This document shows, piece by piece, positions 17,725 through 26,995 of a stretch of 64,000 nt of DNA. The position numbers and the translations under genes are program-made. Positions within the stretch are counted from its first letter, which is position 1, and each line of letters starts with the position of its first letter. The notes under the pieces were generated by a model, which ran no database searches, was not told the origin of the DNA, and worked only from the letters and a program-made list of their open reading frames with translations. Source of the DNA: Paenibacillus sp. V4I7 (lineage in GTDB: Bacteria; Bacillota; Bacilli; Paenibacillales; NBRC-103111); contig NZ_JAUSZD010000002.1 of the NCBI RefSeq assembly GCF_030817275.1, forward strand, positions 5,084,001 to 5,148,000. Direction: 5' to 3'.

Positions 17725-19431
17725 TTACTCATTCCAAAGCTTCACGCGGTCTTTCACCAGCTTGGTGAATTCCTGATTCAGCTTGTTAACGCCGGCTTTT
17801 TCCAAGTCCTTCATGAAGCTGTCCCATACGGCGTCGAATTGGTCCGGCTTCGCCAGTATCGCTTCCGGAACGCGCTTCTTCATAATGTCTTCGCACTTCT
17901 GAAAGAGGACGTTCGCTTCGGAGCCGCTTTCCATGTTGATGTTCCATGCTGCGCCCCACGGTCTAACCGGGAATTCTTTCTCGGACGGCCACAGATCCTT
18001 GAAGTTCTTGATTTTGTAAGCAGCCAATGTCTCTTTGTCCGCTTGGGTGTATTCCTTCTCGATTTGTTCCGGGAAGACAGTGGTGTAATAGTTGCCCGTC
18101 GGGTCCTTCACACCGTCACCATAGCTCGGTCCCATTCGGTACATTTCAATACCGGTAGTTTGCTTAAATTTTTTGTTATCATTGATCTTCATCTTCAAAA
18201 TGTCGTCCAGGATGACGCGCTTGCCGTTCTCCACCTTGTAATGCTTGCCTTCAATCCCCCAGTTGACCAACACTTGCCCTTCATCAGACGCCAGAAAATC
18301 CAGGAACTTGATGATGCGAACCGGGTCTTTGGCGCTCGTCGTGATCGAGATGCCGGTACCAGCCAAGTATCCGGTATCTTGGAAATCATGTCTCTTGTAA
18401 GTTTCATTCAAGGTAACCGGAAAGTGGGCGTAGGTTTGATCGAACTTGCCCTCTTTCTTCAGCAATGCTTCTTCATTGGCGTAGTCCCAATCCGCATCGA
18501 TGAGTCCCAGAACGCGGCCGCTGGCAACCTTCGCCTTGTACTGGTCATACTTCTGCACGAAGCTCTCCGGGTCGAGCAAGCCGATGTCGTTCATATGGTT
18601 TAGCCATCGGAAGTATTCCTTCTCCTCCGGACGCAAGTAGTGGAATTTCGCCTCATAGGTTTTCGGATCAATGTAAAACTCGCCTTCATCCGGCGCGCCT
18701 GTCGTGGCAACGGCGGGGTTGGTCGTAGTAATCAAAATTTGCCATTCCCCTGCGTTCAGGGACAAGGGGATGATCGGCTTGCCATCGGCTGTGGTCGGGT
18801 GCTTGTCTTTGTAGGCTTTGAGCGCGTTCTCGAAATCCTTCACCGTCTTGATTGCCGGATAGCCAAGCTCCTTCAACACGGCATGCTGCAGCTCGAAGCC
18901 GCCGCCTGCCTTGAAGTATTGGTTGTTTACCCCAGCTGTCGGCAGGACATAAATGCCACGGTCGTCATTGCTCCAGCGCAGACGCTTCATATAATCGCCA
19001 TATAGCTTCTTGATGTTCGGTGCATACTTGTCAATGAGCGGCGCCAAATCGAGCAAAGCGCCGGCGTCCTTCAGCTTGCCCGCACTGCCCTTGGCCGCAA
19101 CCATATCCGGATAGTCGTTGCTTGCCACCATCAGCGAAAACATGTCATCATTGCCGCCTACCGGGAATTGTGCCTTGATGGAGATGCCGGTTTTTTGCGT
19201 AATGAGTTTGCCGACTTCACTCTGCATGTCGTCCCAAAGCGGGTTGTTGTCGCCCGCAGCGAAACGGACTGTCAAGGGGGTAAGAGCTTCCTTGGACGAT
19301 TCGGATACCGATGGTTTTGACGATGCCGCAGGACTGCTTGCGCCGTCGGAATTCGGCTTGCTGCAGCCGGTTGCCGCCAACAAGGCGACGATCATCAGAA
19401 CGTTAGCCACTTTCGTTGTGTTGACTTTCAT
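17725..19431 (-). CDS. Sugar ABC importer solute-binding lipoprotein (module 1)
   Basis: 568 residues, ATG at 19431 after GGGGAGG. The N-terminus has a lipobox (LLAATGC, lipidated Cys at 23) followed by a Ser/Pro-rich linker. The rest is a family 1 extracellular solute-binding domain of the large LplA type found beside YtcP/LplC permeases. It is anchored outside the membrane and should capture oligosaccharides for the two permeases immediately upstream. No ATPase is encoded nearby; this importer class normally uses a shared MsmX-type ATPase encoded elsewhere. Given the neighbours, the ligand is probably a beta-glucan or hemicellulose oligosaccharide, but this is not shown by sequence. Confidence 0.92.
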   Translation of the reverse strand: MKVNTTKVANVLMIVALLAATGCSKPNSDGASSPAASSKPSVSESSKEALTPLTVRFAAGDNNPLWDDMQSEVGKLITQKTGISIKAQFPVGGNDDMFSLMVASNDYPDMVAAKGSAGKLKDAGALLDLAPLIDKYAPNIKKLYGDYMKRLRWSNDDRGIYVLPTAGVNNQYFKAGGGFELQHAVLKELGYPAIKTVKDFENALKAYKDKHPTTADGKPIIPLSLNAGEWQILITTTNPAVATTGAPDEGEFYIDPKTYEAKFHYLRPEEKEYFRWLNHMNDIGLLDPESFVQKYDQYKAKVASGRVLGLIDADWDYANEEALLKKEGKFDQTYAHFPVTLNETYKRHDFQDTGYLAGTGISITTSAKDPVRIIKFLDFLASDEGQVLVNWGIEGKHYKVENGKRVILDDILKMKINDNKKFKQTTGIEMYRMGPSYGDGVKDPTGNYYTTVFPEQIEKEYTQADKETLAAYKIKNFKDLWPSEKEFPVRPWGAAWNINMESGSEANVLFQKCEDIMKKRVPEAILAKPDQFDAVWDSFMKDLEKAGVNKLNQEFTKLVKDRVKLWNE

Positions 19432-19512
19432 GAAATACTGCCTCCCCTTTTTTTAGATGATGAATGAGGTAATGATTGTATTGGACAGGTTCCCTGAGCC
19501 TACCGATGTCAG

Positions 19513-20409
19513 TTAACTCTTGACCGCTCCCAGCGTTATGCCTTTCACGAAGTACTTTTGCAGGAAAGGATACACCAAAAGGATCGGAGCGGTGACGACC
19601 ATGGTGATGGCCATCTGGATCGATTCCGGCGAAACCATCGCCAAGGACTGCTGCTTGTTGTTCGGGTCGTAGATATTGCCGCCGTTGTCCGTCGTGAGCA
19701 GAACCTTGCGGAGCTCGTATTGCAAGGTCGTATACTCCGGCTTTTGACCGTTGTACAGATAAGTGTCAAACCAGGAGTTCCAATGGTTGACAGCGATGAA
19801 CAGCGCGATGGTAGCCAGCACTGGCTGGCACAAGGGGAGAATGACTCTCCAGAAGATGGTCCAGTCGTTCGCGCCGTCCATCTTCGAGGATTCCAGCAAG
19901 GCATAAGGCAGACCGTTAATATAGGAGCGCACGATGAGCACGTTCCATACGCTCAAGATGCCAGGGATAATATAAACCCAGAATGTGCCTAACAGGTGCA
20001 AGTCGCGAATCAGCATATAGCCGGGAATCAAGCCGCCGGAGATGTACAGGGTCATCACGAAGATGGTGGTGAACAACCGCCTCGCCTGAAACTCCGTCTT
20101 GCTCAGGACGTAAGCGACCATGGAGGCGGACAAGACGCCGACCACCGTACCCAAGACAGTTCGGATGATCGAGTTGCGAAATCCGGTCAGCAAGCCCTCA
20201 TATTGAAAGATCGTCTCGTAATTCCGTGTAGTGAAAACCCGCGGCCATACGTGGATGCCGCCTTTGACGGTATCCGCGGAGTCGTTGAAGGAAATGGCCA
20301 ACACGTTGATGAACGGATATAAGGTTGCAATCCCGATCAGGATCATGATGGCATACAGGAAAATGTCGAATAAGCGGTCGGCTGGTTTTTTCTGCACAAG
20401 CCCTTGCAC
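19513..20409 (-). CDS. ABC sugar permease, LplC/YtcP type (module 1)
   Basis: 298 residues from a GTG at 20409 following AGGAGGAATCACA. Six membrane segments are predictable. The EAA loop is in the right place (ALLESSKMDGANDWTIFWR then ILPLCQPVLATIALF), where it contacts the ATPase. The C-terminus ends FVKGITLGAVKS, a signature of this permease class. It starts 11 bp after its partner permease and is followed by the binding-protein gene. Confidence 0.93.
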   Translation of the reverse strand: MQGLVQKKPADRLFDIFLYAIMILIGIATLYPFINVLAISFNDSADTVKGGIHVWPRVFTTRNYETIFQYEGLLTGFRNSIIRTVLGTVVGVLSASMVAYVLSKTEFQARRLFTTIFVMTLYISGGLIPGYMLIRDLHLLGTFWVYIIPGILSVWNVLIVRSYINGLPYALLESSKMDGANDWTIFWRVILPLCQPVLATIALFIAVNHWNSWFDTYLYNGQKPEYTTLQYELRKVLLTTDNGGNIYDPNNKQQSLAMVSPESIQMAITMVVTAPILLVYPFLQKYFVKGITLGAVKS

Positions 20410-20420
20410 TGTGATTCCTC

Positions 20421-21380
20421 CTAAATGATCGTTTCTTTGGTGATTTTTTTATAGATGGCATTGGCCGTAAACACCAGGAAAATACTGACAACGGAATTGA
20501 ATATCCCGATTGCGGTGCCGTAGGAATAACGGGACATCTGGATACCGTATTTCAAAGCGTAAATATCAAGCACCTCGGAGTAATCATTGACCAGCGGATT
20601 CCCAAGCAAGAACTGCTTCTCGAAGCCGATGCTAATCAGGTTGCCGATGGACAGAATCAGCAGTACCATGAAGGTGGGGCGGATTCCCGGCAGCGTAATA
20701 TTCCACATCCGGCGGAACCTTCCCGCGCCGTCCACAGTAGCCGCTTCGTACAACTCCGGATCAATCCCGGCCATGGCCGCAAGATAGATGATGGAGTTCC
20801 AGCCGGTTTCCTTCCACATATCCGCTGATGTGACGATTCCCCAGAACCAGGTGGGCTTCGCCATGAACTGGATCGGATGGTCCGTAATGTGAAGCATCAT
20901 CAGCAGTTGGTTCACCGCACCGCCGTCGGTGGAGAGCATCTTGCTGACCAAACCGGCGACAACCACCCATGAAACAAAGTGGGGCAAATACGAAACCGTC
21001 TGAATGGTCCGCTTGAACAACTGTCCGCGCAATTCGTTGATCAGCAGTGCAAAGATAATAGGAACGGTAAATCCGACAATAAGCCCCATAATGCTCATTG
21101 CAAGCGTATTCCGCAAAACCAGATAGAACCGTTCGTCCGCGAACAATTCGTGGAAGTTGCTGAGCCCCACCCACTTCTGTTGCCAAATATTCTTGCCAGG
21201 CTTATAGTTCTGGAATGCCATCAACCAGCCCCATAATGGAACGTAGTTGAATATAAACAACCAGATGATGAAAGGCACGGACATGAAGTATAAATATTTC
21301 TGCTCCAGCATGGTGCGAATGAAGCTCTTCCTTCGTTTCTCCGCCGGATGAAAAATGGCAGCAGTTGTTAGCGGTTCCAT
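20421..21380 (-). CDS. ABC sugar permease, LplB type (module 1)
   Basis: 319 residues, ATG at 21380 after GGAGGAGGAACCGGG. It has LplB hallmarks: YVPLWGWLMAFQNYKPGKN after the first membrane segment, YLPHFVSWVVVAGL, and the EAA loop (ELYEAATVDGAGRFRRMW then ITLPGIRPTF). It forms the importer channel with the permease encoded next and is the first gene of the importer operon, downstream of a terminator and a cre-like box. Confidence 0.93.
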   Translation of the reverse strand: MEPLTTAAIFHPAEKRRKSFIRTMLEQKYLYFMSVPFIIWLFIFNYVPLWGWLMAFQNYKPGKNIWQQKWVGLSNFHELFADERFYLVLRNTLAMSIMGLIVGFTVPIIFALLINELRGQLFKRTIQTVSYLPHFVSWVVVAGLVSKMLSTDGGAVNQLLMMLHITDHPIQFMAKPTWFWGIVTSADMWKETGWNSIIYLAAMAGIDPELYEAATVDGAGRFRRMWNITLPGIRPTFMVLLILSIGNLISIGFEKQFLLGNPLVNDYSEVLDIYALKYGIQMSRYSYGTAIGIFNSVVSIFLVFTANAIYKKITKETII

Positions 21381-21471
21381 CCCGGTTCCTCCTCCTTCTC
21401 TCTCTTGATCTTAGTTTAACGCACAAGGCCTGACGTCAAAACCCGAGAAATTCGCCAATAAATCATGTTAA

Positions 21472-21485
21472 AATAAGCGTTTTCA
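21472..21485. promoter_or_regulatory. cre-like box ahead of importer operon 1
   Basis: Minus-strand TGAAAACGCTTATT has two mismatches to the cre consensus, both in the last two bases. It lies between the RR1 terminator and the permease start. Confidence 0.4.
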
Positions 21486-21493
21486 ATAGATTC

Positions 21494-21522
21494 AAAAAAA
21501 GAAGGAGGCCCATGGCCCTCCT
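21494..21522 (-). terminator. Rho-independent terminator after RR1
   Basis: On the minus strand AGGAGG pairs with CCTCCT across an 8-nt loop and is followed by TCTTTTTTT. It separates the sensor operon from the importer operon. Confidence 0.75.
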
Positions 21523-21637
21523 CCCGGAACATCTATGGCTTTTCGTGCGAAAACATCTTGAAGGGAGCGCCTTTGAACGAAGATGGGGACGCTATATTAT
21601 ATCAAAAATCGACATGCAAGAATATGGCAGCACGGTA

Positions 21638-23212
21638 TCACACCGAAGTGGTTTTGGTTGGCTTCATCTTATAGTGGGACGGCGATTCGCCTAGATACTT
21701 TTTGAATTTCAAATGAAAATAATCGGCGTTGGCATACCCGACACGCGTCGCTACCTGGTGCACCTTGAGCCCGCTGGCCAGCAAATGCCTGGCGTTCCGG
21801 ATTCGGACTTTGTCCAAATAGTTGTTAAAGGTGTCGCCCGTGAAGCTTTTGAACATTTTCCCCAAGTACCCGCTATTGTAATTGAATAGCTCAGCGAGTG
21901 TCTCAAGCTTTAAGTTCTCGGCGTAATGACGCTCCACGAAGTCGAGAATTTGCTTAACGGCAGACTCGCAGCTGAACGTGCTTATGCGCTCCGTCAGTCC
22001 GAGCAACCTGTCCTCAAGCATCTGACGCAACGACCGAAGATCAGGCTGCTCATAGATTTCCGCGACTACCGAAAGGGCAGCCTGTACGGCGGTGAAGGCG
22101 GTATCACTTGTGTTCGACAGCTTGGTCAGCGCGAGCGATATCCATTGCGAGACGGCGATTTTCATTGCTTGCTCCGCGCCGTCGTACGCGGCGATCGACT
22201 GCCCCCCTTCATCCAGAATGCGCCGAACGGCGTCCTTGCTGCCGATATCTAGCGCATAAAATAGCTTATCCGCCAAACCGTTTATATCGGGTCCGGTTGG
22301 CTCGCCGTCTCTTGCTCCGTTCGCGGCAAGGTTGAGCGGCGGACGCTTAAGGATGACCGTCCGTTCTCCGCGGAACAGGAACTCTTCCTTCAGCAGCCGG
22401 ACAGCCTGCGAATAGGATAGACCGATGTCGGCGAGCTGATGCACCGGGTCTCCCGCCGCTGCGGAGAAGCCGCCGTTCAGTCCCAGAAGCGATTCCTCCA
22501 AATCCAGATACATCGAATTGGCCTGCAGCTTATTCGGCGCCCTCTCATTCAGCAGAACGCCGACAAAGGGCTCTGCGGCGAATACGATGCCAGTACCCGA
22601 CGACTCAAAACGCTCTGCCAGCTTTCTTCTGACTTCCGCCCGACCGTTTGCATGACTGCCAAGAGGCGGATGCAGCTTCAGGAGCATTACCCGATACGAA
22701 CGCCAATCGAGAATCGGCTCCTTCGGCGGTTCCATCGCCGTACGGTGACCCTCCTCATCATACATTAGCAGCGATACGATCTGATCCTCGAGCTGCTGCG
22801 CCGACGTCTGTTCCTTTTTTTGCAGCGATCCGGAGGCCTCCCTCAGCACTCCACCGATCCTGTCAAGCTCTGCGTCGAATTCATCCGTATCTACTGGCTT
22901 GAGCAAATAGGCGTTCACTCCCCATGAAATCGCGCGCTTGGCGTACGAGAAATCGGCATGGCCGCTTAAAATGATAAATTGGCATTCCTTATCGGACTTG
23001 CGAATTTCTTCGATAACCTGCAGCCCGTCCATCCCAGGCATGCGGACATCCATGACCATAAGGTCGGGCTTCAGCTCCTGGTGCCGGAGCAGCGCCTCCC
23101 GGCCGTTGCCCGCTTCCCCGATTACCTCAAAGCCGTGCCGTCGCCAATTCACAATCGCCTTCAAGCCTTGGCGTATCGCTTTTTCATCGTCTACGAGAAT
23201 AACTTTATACAT
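21638..23212 (-). CDS. YesN-type response regulator with AraC DNA-binding domain (module 1)
   Basis: 524 residues from the ATG at 23212 (GGAGGAGATTCGC spacing), overlapping the kinase stop by 8 bp, so translation is coupled. Receiver domain: acidic pair VDDE, phospho-acceptor Asp in LMVMDVRMPG, Ser/Thr in IILSGHADF, Lys in LLKPVD. A variable linker (about 130-420) is followed by two AraC helix-turn-helix motifs ending YFHLKFKKYLGESPSHYK. It should activate importer 1, and probably nearby enzyme genes, when the sensor sees its sugar. Confidence 0.92.
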   Translation of the reverse strand: MYKVILVDDEKAIRQGLKAIVNWRRHGFEVIGEAGNGREALLRHQELKPDLMVMDVRMPGMDGLQVIEEIRKSDKECQFIILSGHADFSYAKRAISWGVNAYLLKPVDTDEFDAELDRIGGVLREASGSLQKKEQTSAQQLEDQIVSLLMYDEEGHRTAMEPPKEPILDWRSYRVMLLKLHPPLGSHANGRAEVRRKLAERFESSGTGIVFAAEPFVGVLLNERAPNKLQANSMYLDLEESLLGLNGGFSAAAGDPVHQLADIGLSYSQAVRLLKEEFLFRGERTVILKRPPLNLAANGARDGEPTGPDINGLADKLFYALDIGSKDAVRRILDEGGQSIAAYDGAEQAMKIAVSQWISLALTKLSNTSDTAFTAVQAALSVVAEIYEQPDLRSLRQMLEDRLLGLTERISTFSCESAVKQILDFVERHYAENLKLETLAELFNYNSGYLGKMFKSFTGDTFNNYLDKVRIRNARHLLASGLKVHQVATRVGYANADYFHLKFKKYLGESPSHYKMKPTKTTSV

Positions 23213-24992
23213 GCGAATCTCCTCCAATCGGTATCATGAAACGAATTTCCGTCCCTTCATTTTCCCGGCTGACGATGCGGAGTCCATATTGCTCTCCATA
23301 GGTAAGGACAAGCCGCTGATGCACGTTGCGCAGGCCAATGCGATGGTTCTTCCCGTCTTCGGGGTCGTTCAGCGAGCACATCAGCGCATCCAGCCTCGCT
23401 TCCGGAATTCCGACGCCATCGTCAGCAACAGTCACATACAGGGCGTCATCCTGAAGCTCCGTCCGAATCCGTACTAAGCCCGCCTCTTCTTTATTCTCAA
23501 TCCCGTGAATCACGGCGTTCTCCACCAGGGGCTGCACGACGAGCGGCAGAATCCGGAATTCGCTTGATGCCGGGTCGAGCTCAAGCTCGTAGAAAAGATG
23601 GTCATCGTAACGGAATCGTTGAATGGCCAAGTAACATCGGACCATATCCAGCTCCTCGCCGAGTGTAATCGTACCGCCTTCGATCTCGAGGCTCTTGCGC
23701 ATCAGTTTCCCAAGCACCCTGACGATGTCGGCAATATCCGCACTCCCCCGCAAATGAATCTTCATCCGCAGCGACTCAAGGGCGTTGAACAAGAAATGGG
23801 GATTGATCTGACTGGCCATCATTTTCAGTTTGATTTCTTTCTGCTTGAGCTCCAGCTGCGCTTTTTGCCGGTTCGATTCGGTCACTTCCTCCATCAACTC
23901 GCGGATATTGCCGACCATATAATTGAATTGCCGCGACAGCTGGCCGATTTCGTCGTCACCATCAATCACTGAGCTGGCATGCAAATCGCCTAAAGCCACC
24001 TTATTGATTTGCTTGCTCAAGCGAAGGATGCGCTTCGACAACAGGGAGGAAAAAATATAGATGAACACCAAGGCGATTAACAGGCTCATGATGATAATGA
24101 AGAGTCCGAACATGCTGATCCGGTTCGCTCCCTTAACGATGCTTTGCACCGAAAACACGGATATGATTTTCAAGCCGTTACTGCTCACGTCCGGAATGAG
24201 GGACTCTATAATGAGCTTCGACGTTTCTCCGTTGTAATCGATTTGGTACGTGCCGCTCGGTTTATCCAGCATTTCCTGGGTGATATGAAAGTCGCGAATA
24301 TGCTTACCTACGAGGTCCGTGTTTTTGGCCGCATCGATATATCCGTTCCCGTCGATGACCATCGTATCGAACTGCTCCTGCCTCAGAATTCCGTTCAGCT
24401 CCGTTTGGCTGATATTGATGACGAGCACGCCGGTCGTTCGGTAATTCGGATAATAGACGCGACGCACCAGACTCAGGTAAGCACTATCGCCCTTCGTTTC
24501 GTCTCCGATGTAATACCAGCCGATTTTATCCGAGTTCTTGATCGCCGCCTTGTACCATTCCGCATTCACAATCGACGGCTCTGGCTGTAAATAATCCCAG
24601 TTATTCAGCAGCGTCGGATTATCCACGTACAACCGGATGTTGGCGATTTCTTTATACAGCCGCTCGTATTGCTCGAACTCCTGATATTCTCTATAGGCTT
24701 CTACAACAGAATACTTCGATTGGTAACGCTTATTGACCAGAGCTTCCAATCGCGGGTCCGTCGCCAACTTGTTAGAAATCTCGATCGACTGCTTCAATAT
24801 TTCGTCGATGCGCGTCTTCACCTTCTCCACGTCGTTCGATGTTTGCTGGACCGCATCGTTAAGTGCCGTCTGGCGGAGCGATTGGGTCAGCAAAGCGCCC
24901 ACGATCCCGACCGGAATAAAAACGACAAGGATGAATGAAATGATCAACTTCTTTTTCATGTGAATGTTGTTTGTTTTGTCTAACCATTTCAT
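23205..24992 (-). CDS. YesM-type membrane sensor histidine kinase (module 1)
   Basis: 595 residues from the ATG at 24992, five bases after GAGG. Two membrane helices (about 12-35 and 290-315) flank an extracytoplasmic dCache-like sensor, followed by HAMP, the His_kinase domain with phospho-acceptor His in INPHFLFNALES, and an HATPase domain (N box LVENAVIHG, G box DDGVGIP). It should sense an extracellular oligosaccharide, or the loaded binding protein, and phosphorylate the regulator encoded next. A perfect cre box lies 20 bp upstream of the start, so sensor synthesis itself may be glucose-repressed. Confidence 0.92.
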   Translation of the reverse strand: MKWLDKTNNIHMKKKLIISFILVVFIPVGIVGALLTQSLRQTALNDAVQQTSNDVEKVKTRIDEILKQSIEISNKLATDPRLEALVNKRYQSKYSVVEAYREYQEFEQYERLYKEIANIRLYVDNPTLLNNWDYLQPEPSIVNAEWYKAAIKNSDKIGWYYIGDETKGDSAYLSLVRRVYYPNYRTTGVLVINISQTELNGILRQEQFDTMVIDGNGYIDAAKNTDLVGKHIRDFHITQEMLDKPSGTYQIDYNGETSKLIIESLIPDVSSNGLKIISVFSVQSIVKGANRISMFGLFIIIMSLLIALVFIYIFSSLLSKRILRLSKQINKVALGDLHASSVIDGDDEIGQLSRQFNYMVGNIRELMEEVTESNRQKAQLELKQKEIKLKMMASQINPHFLFNALESLRMKIHLRGSADIADIVRVLGKLMRKSLEIEGGTITLGEELDMVRCYLAIQRFRYDDHLFYELELDPASSEFRILPLVVQPLVENAVIHGIENKEEAGLVRIRTELQDDALYVTVADDGVGIPEARLDALMCSLNDPEDGKNHRIGLRNVHQRLVLTYGEQYGLRIVSRENEGTEIRFMIPIGGDSHV

Positions 24993-25012
24993 AAGCACCT
25001 CGCCCCTTTTTT

Positions 25013-25026
25013 TGATAGCGTTTTCA
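25013..25026 (-). promoter_or_regulatory. cre box upstream of the module 1 sensor
   Basis: Minus-strand TGAAAACGCTATCA fits TGWAANCGNTNWCA fully and lies close upstream of the HK1 ribosome-binding site. Confidence 0.6.
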
Positions 25027-25239
25027 ATTATGTGAAATATATTAGTTTCATGCTTCTGCTATGGGGCTGTATAATTATAAGAAAACTTTCGAGAGCATCC
25101 TACCCGGCGGACTCATGGAAATTTCATGTCAAAATTAGATATTTTTATCCTAACACAATAAAATCGACGTTGCATTATGATCCGCCTGCTTGCAATAAAA
25201 AAATACCTTTGGTTGGATGACAAATAAGTTTTAAAGTGC

Positions 25240-25275
25240 AAGAAACCAGTAAATTCAAGGGTTTGCTGGTTTCTT
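25240..25275 (-). terminator. Hairpin terminator, uninterrupted copy
   Basis: On the minus strand AAGAAACCAGCAAAC pairs with a nearly complementary arm and continues TTGCACTTTAAAACTT. The same hairpin recurs at 41435-41470, where the sequence after GCACT is replaced by a group II intron. Confidence 0.6.
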
Positions 25276-25487
25276 TGTGAAAATGTAAAGAACTATAAAG
25301 ATTTGAAGTGGTTTGAACGATCAAAAAGGCTGAAATACAAAATGCGGATCGTAGAACCCGACCCGGCTCGACGGGATCAAGGCCGATCTACACGATTGAC
25401 GCTGGCCTGAACCGCCGTCTGCCGGATATGCATTTCCGCATGGCCAGCAGAGACCCGGAACTGCATCCGGTTCCTTTGAGTATAAAG

Positions 25488-25596
25488 ACGGCTTAATTTG
25501 CGCTACATGGTTAACCCACTGCCACTCCGGAAGCCCCAAAACAAAGCTGCCGCACATGGAATCCACATGCAGCAGCCTTCCTTCTATTCCTTGCAA
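25488..25596 (-). repeat. 3'-flank repeat, copy 1 (with terminator hairpin)
   Basis: This aligns with 26884-26993. Both hold a hairpin (here 25546-25576) followed on the minus strand by a GTTTTGGGGCTTCCGGAGTG stretch. The two copies flank the CE1 esterase gene as direct repeats. Confidence 0.75.
25546..25576 (-). terminator. Terminator hairpin downstream of CE1 esterase
   Basis: A 9-bp stem (GCTGCTGCA with TGCGGCAGC, one G-U pair) is followed on the minus strand by TTTGTTTTGG. It is 157 bp past the stop. Confidence 0.5.
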
Positions 25597-25732
25597 ATGA
25601 AGCGCCGAGCTGCAGTCGTCCCTCGAAGCGGCGATGGTCGTCATCCGCCCTTGAAGGATTCCACGCCCGCCTACAAGTTCTGCTTAGGGGAACGGCCCAG
25701 CCCCAGATCTAGACCTCCCTGTATATGTTCAG

Positions 25733-26812
25733 TTAAAATGAATGGAGTGTCAACCTGACAACATATTGCTTTTCATGCTCTTCACATTTCCCAAAAGATA
25801 ACCGGATAAAATTATATGCACCGTTGTTCCATACATTGAAATCATGAACTCCATTCTTTAGAAGGACCTGGTAATAATCACCTACAAAATCTCCCGCAGT
25901 GTCCGTGAGCCCCTCAACCGATTTGGCATAGCTGCCATTTGCTACTCCGTCTGAATCGCCGCAGGTGGTATATAGCAAATGAAGATTATGGATGCATGAT
26001 GTGAGACTGACTCCAAGAGTTTTGCCATCACTCGACGTAGGAGCGTTTGAAAAAGCTCCGACATAAGCGAACAAATCTATCATGCCTGGCGCGAGCACTG
26101 TCTTATCCAACCCGTTGTTCCAGGGGCTCTCTGTGCCAGAGATTCGCGTCGAATCATGTCGGTAACCGCCGAGGATCAGATTCAAGGCTTGCATCCCCCC
26201 CATCGAAAGCCCGGCGATCGCTCTGCGCGTGCGGTTATATAAGATTCCCTCATGTGAAGTGACTGTTATATCTGCGTAGGTTTTGTAGTTTGATTCTATA
26301 AATGGAATCAGATCGTATCTCAACTCATAATCGAAGTAATAGAATCCCAGCATATTGGTTCCTTCGGAATTGAAGGAGCTATCCGCCCAGTCGTACGCGC
26401 TTCTTCCGTTGGGAAATACGACGATCAGCGGATCGATATCGCCGTTTACAATAAGATTGTCAAATATATTGCAAATGATAAATCGTCCGTCAGCCTTACC
26501 GTTACTGCTTAACCATTCATATTGATCCCCACCTACTCCATGAAGCAAATACAATACATTATATCTAACAGTAGTGTCGTTTGGATCATAACCCGCAGGC
26601 AAGTAAACGTTGCATGTCTTCAATATGGTATTTCCTGCAACGGTTTCTCTTCCTGCTTCACTAGTATCGATGCTCCTATCTGTTACAAGCTGTCGAGACA
26701 AATGAATATAGTTGCCTACCTTATAGGAAACCTCCTGAATCGTACCTTGAGACTCTTCATTAACTGACCTAAGATATTCGTCAGGCACTGACGTCACATT
26801 TATGCTTCTCAT
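25733..26812 (-). CDS. CE1-family feruloyl-esterase-like alpha/beta hydrolase
   Basis: 359 residues from ATG 26812; the ribosome-binding site is weak (AAGGGA 12 nt upstream). It has the CE1/esterase D fold: CNVYLPAGYDP, oxyanion-side YNVLYLLHGVGG, nucleophile elbow AGLSMGGMQAL (Ser near 204), catalytic Asp in CGDSDGV (about 284) and His in NGVHDFNVWNNG (about 322). CE1 enzymes release ferulate or acetate from arabinoxylan. It has no signal peptide, unlike the feruloyl-esterase domains of secreted xylanases, so it probably acts on imported feruloylated oligosaccharides. It follows the xylanase by about 180 bp and is bracketed by 110-bp direct repeats. The family is confident; feruloyl specificity is likely. 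Confidence 0.83.
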   Translation of the reverse strand: MRSINVTSVPDEYLRSVNEESQGTIQEVSYKVGNYIHLSRQLVTDRSIDTSEAGRETVAGNTILKTCNVYLPAGYDPNDTTVRYNVLYLLHGVGGDQYEWLSSNGKADGRFIICNIFDNLIVNGDIDPLIVVFPNGRSAYDWADSSFNSEGTNMLGFYYFDYELRYDLIPFIESNYKTYADITVTSHEGILYNRTRRAIAGLSMGGMQALNLILGGYRHDSTRISGTESPWNNGLDKTVLAPGMIDLFAYVGAFSNAPTSSDGKTLGVSLTSCIHNLHLLYTTCGDSDGVANGSYAKSVEGLTDTAGDFVGDYYQVLLKNGVHDFNVWNNGAYNFIRLSFGKCEEHEKQYVVRLTLHSF

Positions 26813-26883
26813 AGATCATTATTGTCCCTTCGGATATATTTTTTCCACGATAAGATTAAGGAATCCCTTAGAATTATAAAAAC

Positions 26884-26993
26884 GGCTTAATTTGCGCCAC
26901 AAGGTTAACCCCGCTCCCCACTCCGGAAGCCCCAAAACAAGCTGCCGCACATGAAATCCACGTGCGGACAGCCTTCTTTCTATTCCTTGCTGG
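26884..26993 (-). repeat. 3'-flank repeat, copy 2 (with terminator hairpin)
   Basis: This starts three bases after the xylanase stop and is the partner of 25488-25596. The shared sequence runs from CAAGGAATAGAA through the hairpin to AAATTAAGCCGT on the minus strand. Confidence 0.75.
26941..26972 (-). terminator. Terminator after the xylanase gene
   Basis: A 10-bp stem with one bulged base (GCTG, then CCGCAC against GTGCGG, CAGC) is followed on the minus strand by TTGTTTTG. Confidence 0.6.
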
Positions 26994-26995
26994 CG

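Larger units (their letters stand above)
25027..25732. other. Non-coding region between esterase and sensor 1
   Basis: About 700 bp without a credible gene. It contains a 14-15-bp hairpin at 25240-25275, a 110-bp repeat at 25488-25596 shared with the xylanase 3' end, and that repeat's hairpin. The minus-strand frame at 25321-25644 (107 codons) has no ribosome-binding site, runs through the repeat and resembles nothing I know; I do not call it a gene. Confidence 0.55.

Noticed and set aside
17839..18603. Plus-strand open frame of 254 codons
   Set aside because: Shadow of the module 1 binding-protein gene.
25321..25644. Minus-strand open frame of 107 codons
   Set aside because: No ribosome-binding site, no recognisable protein, and it spans a repeat containing a terminator hairpin.
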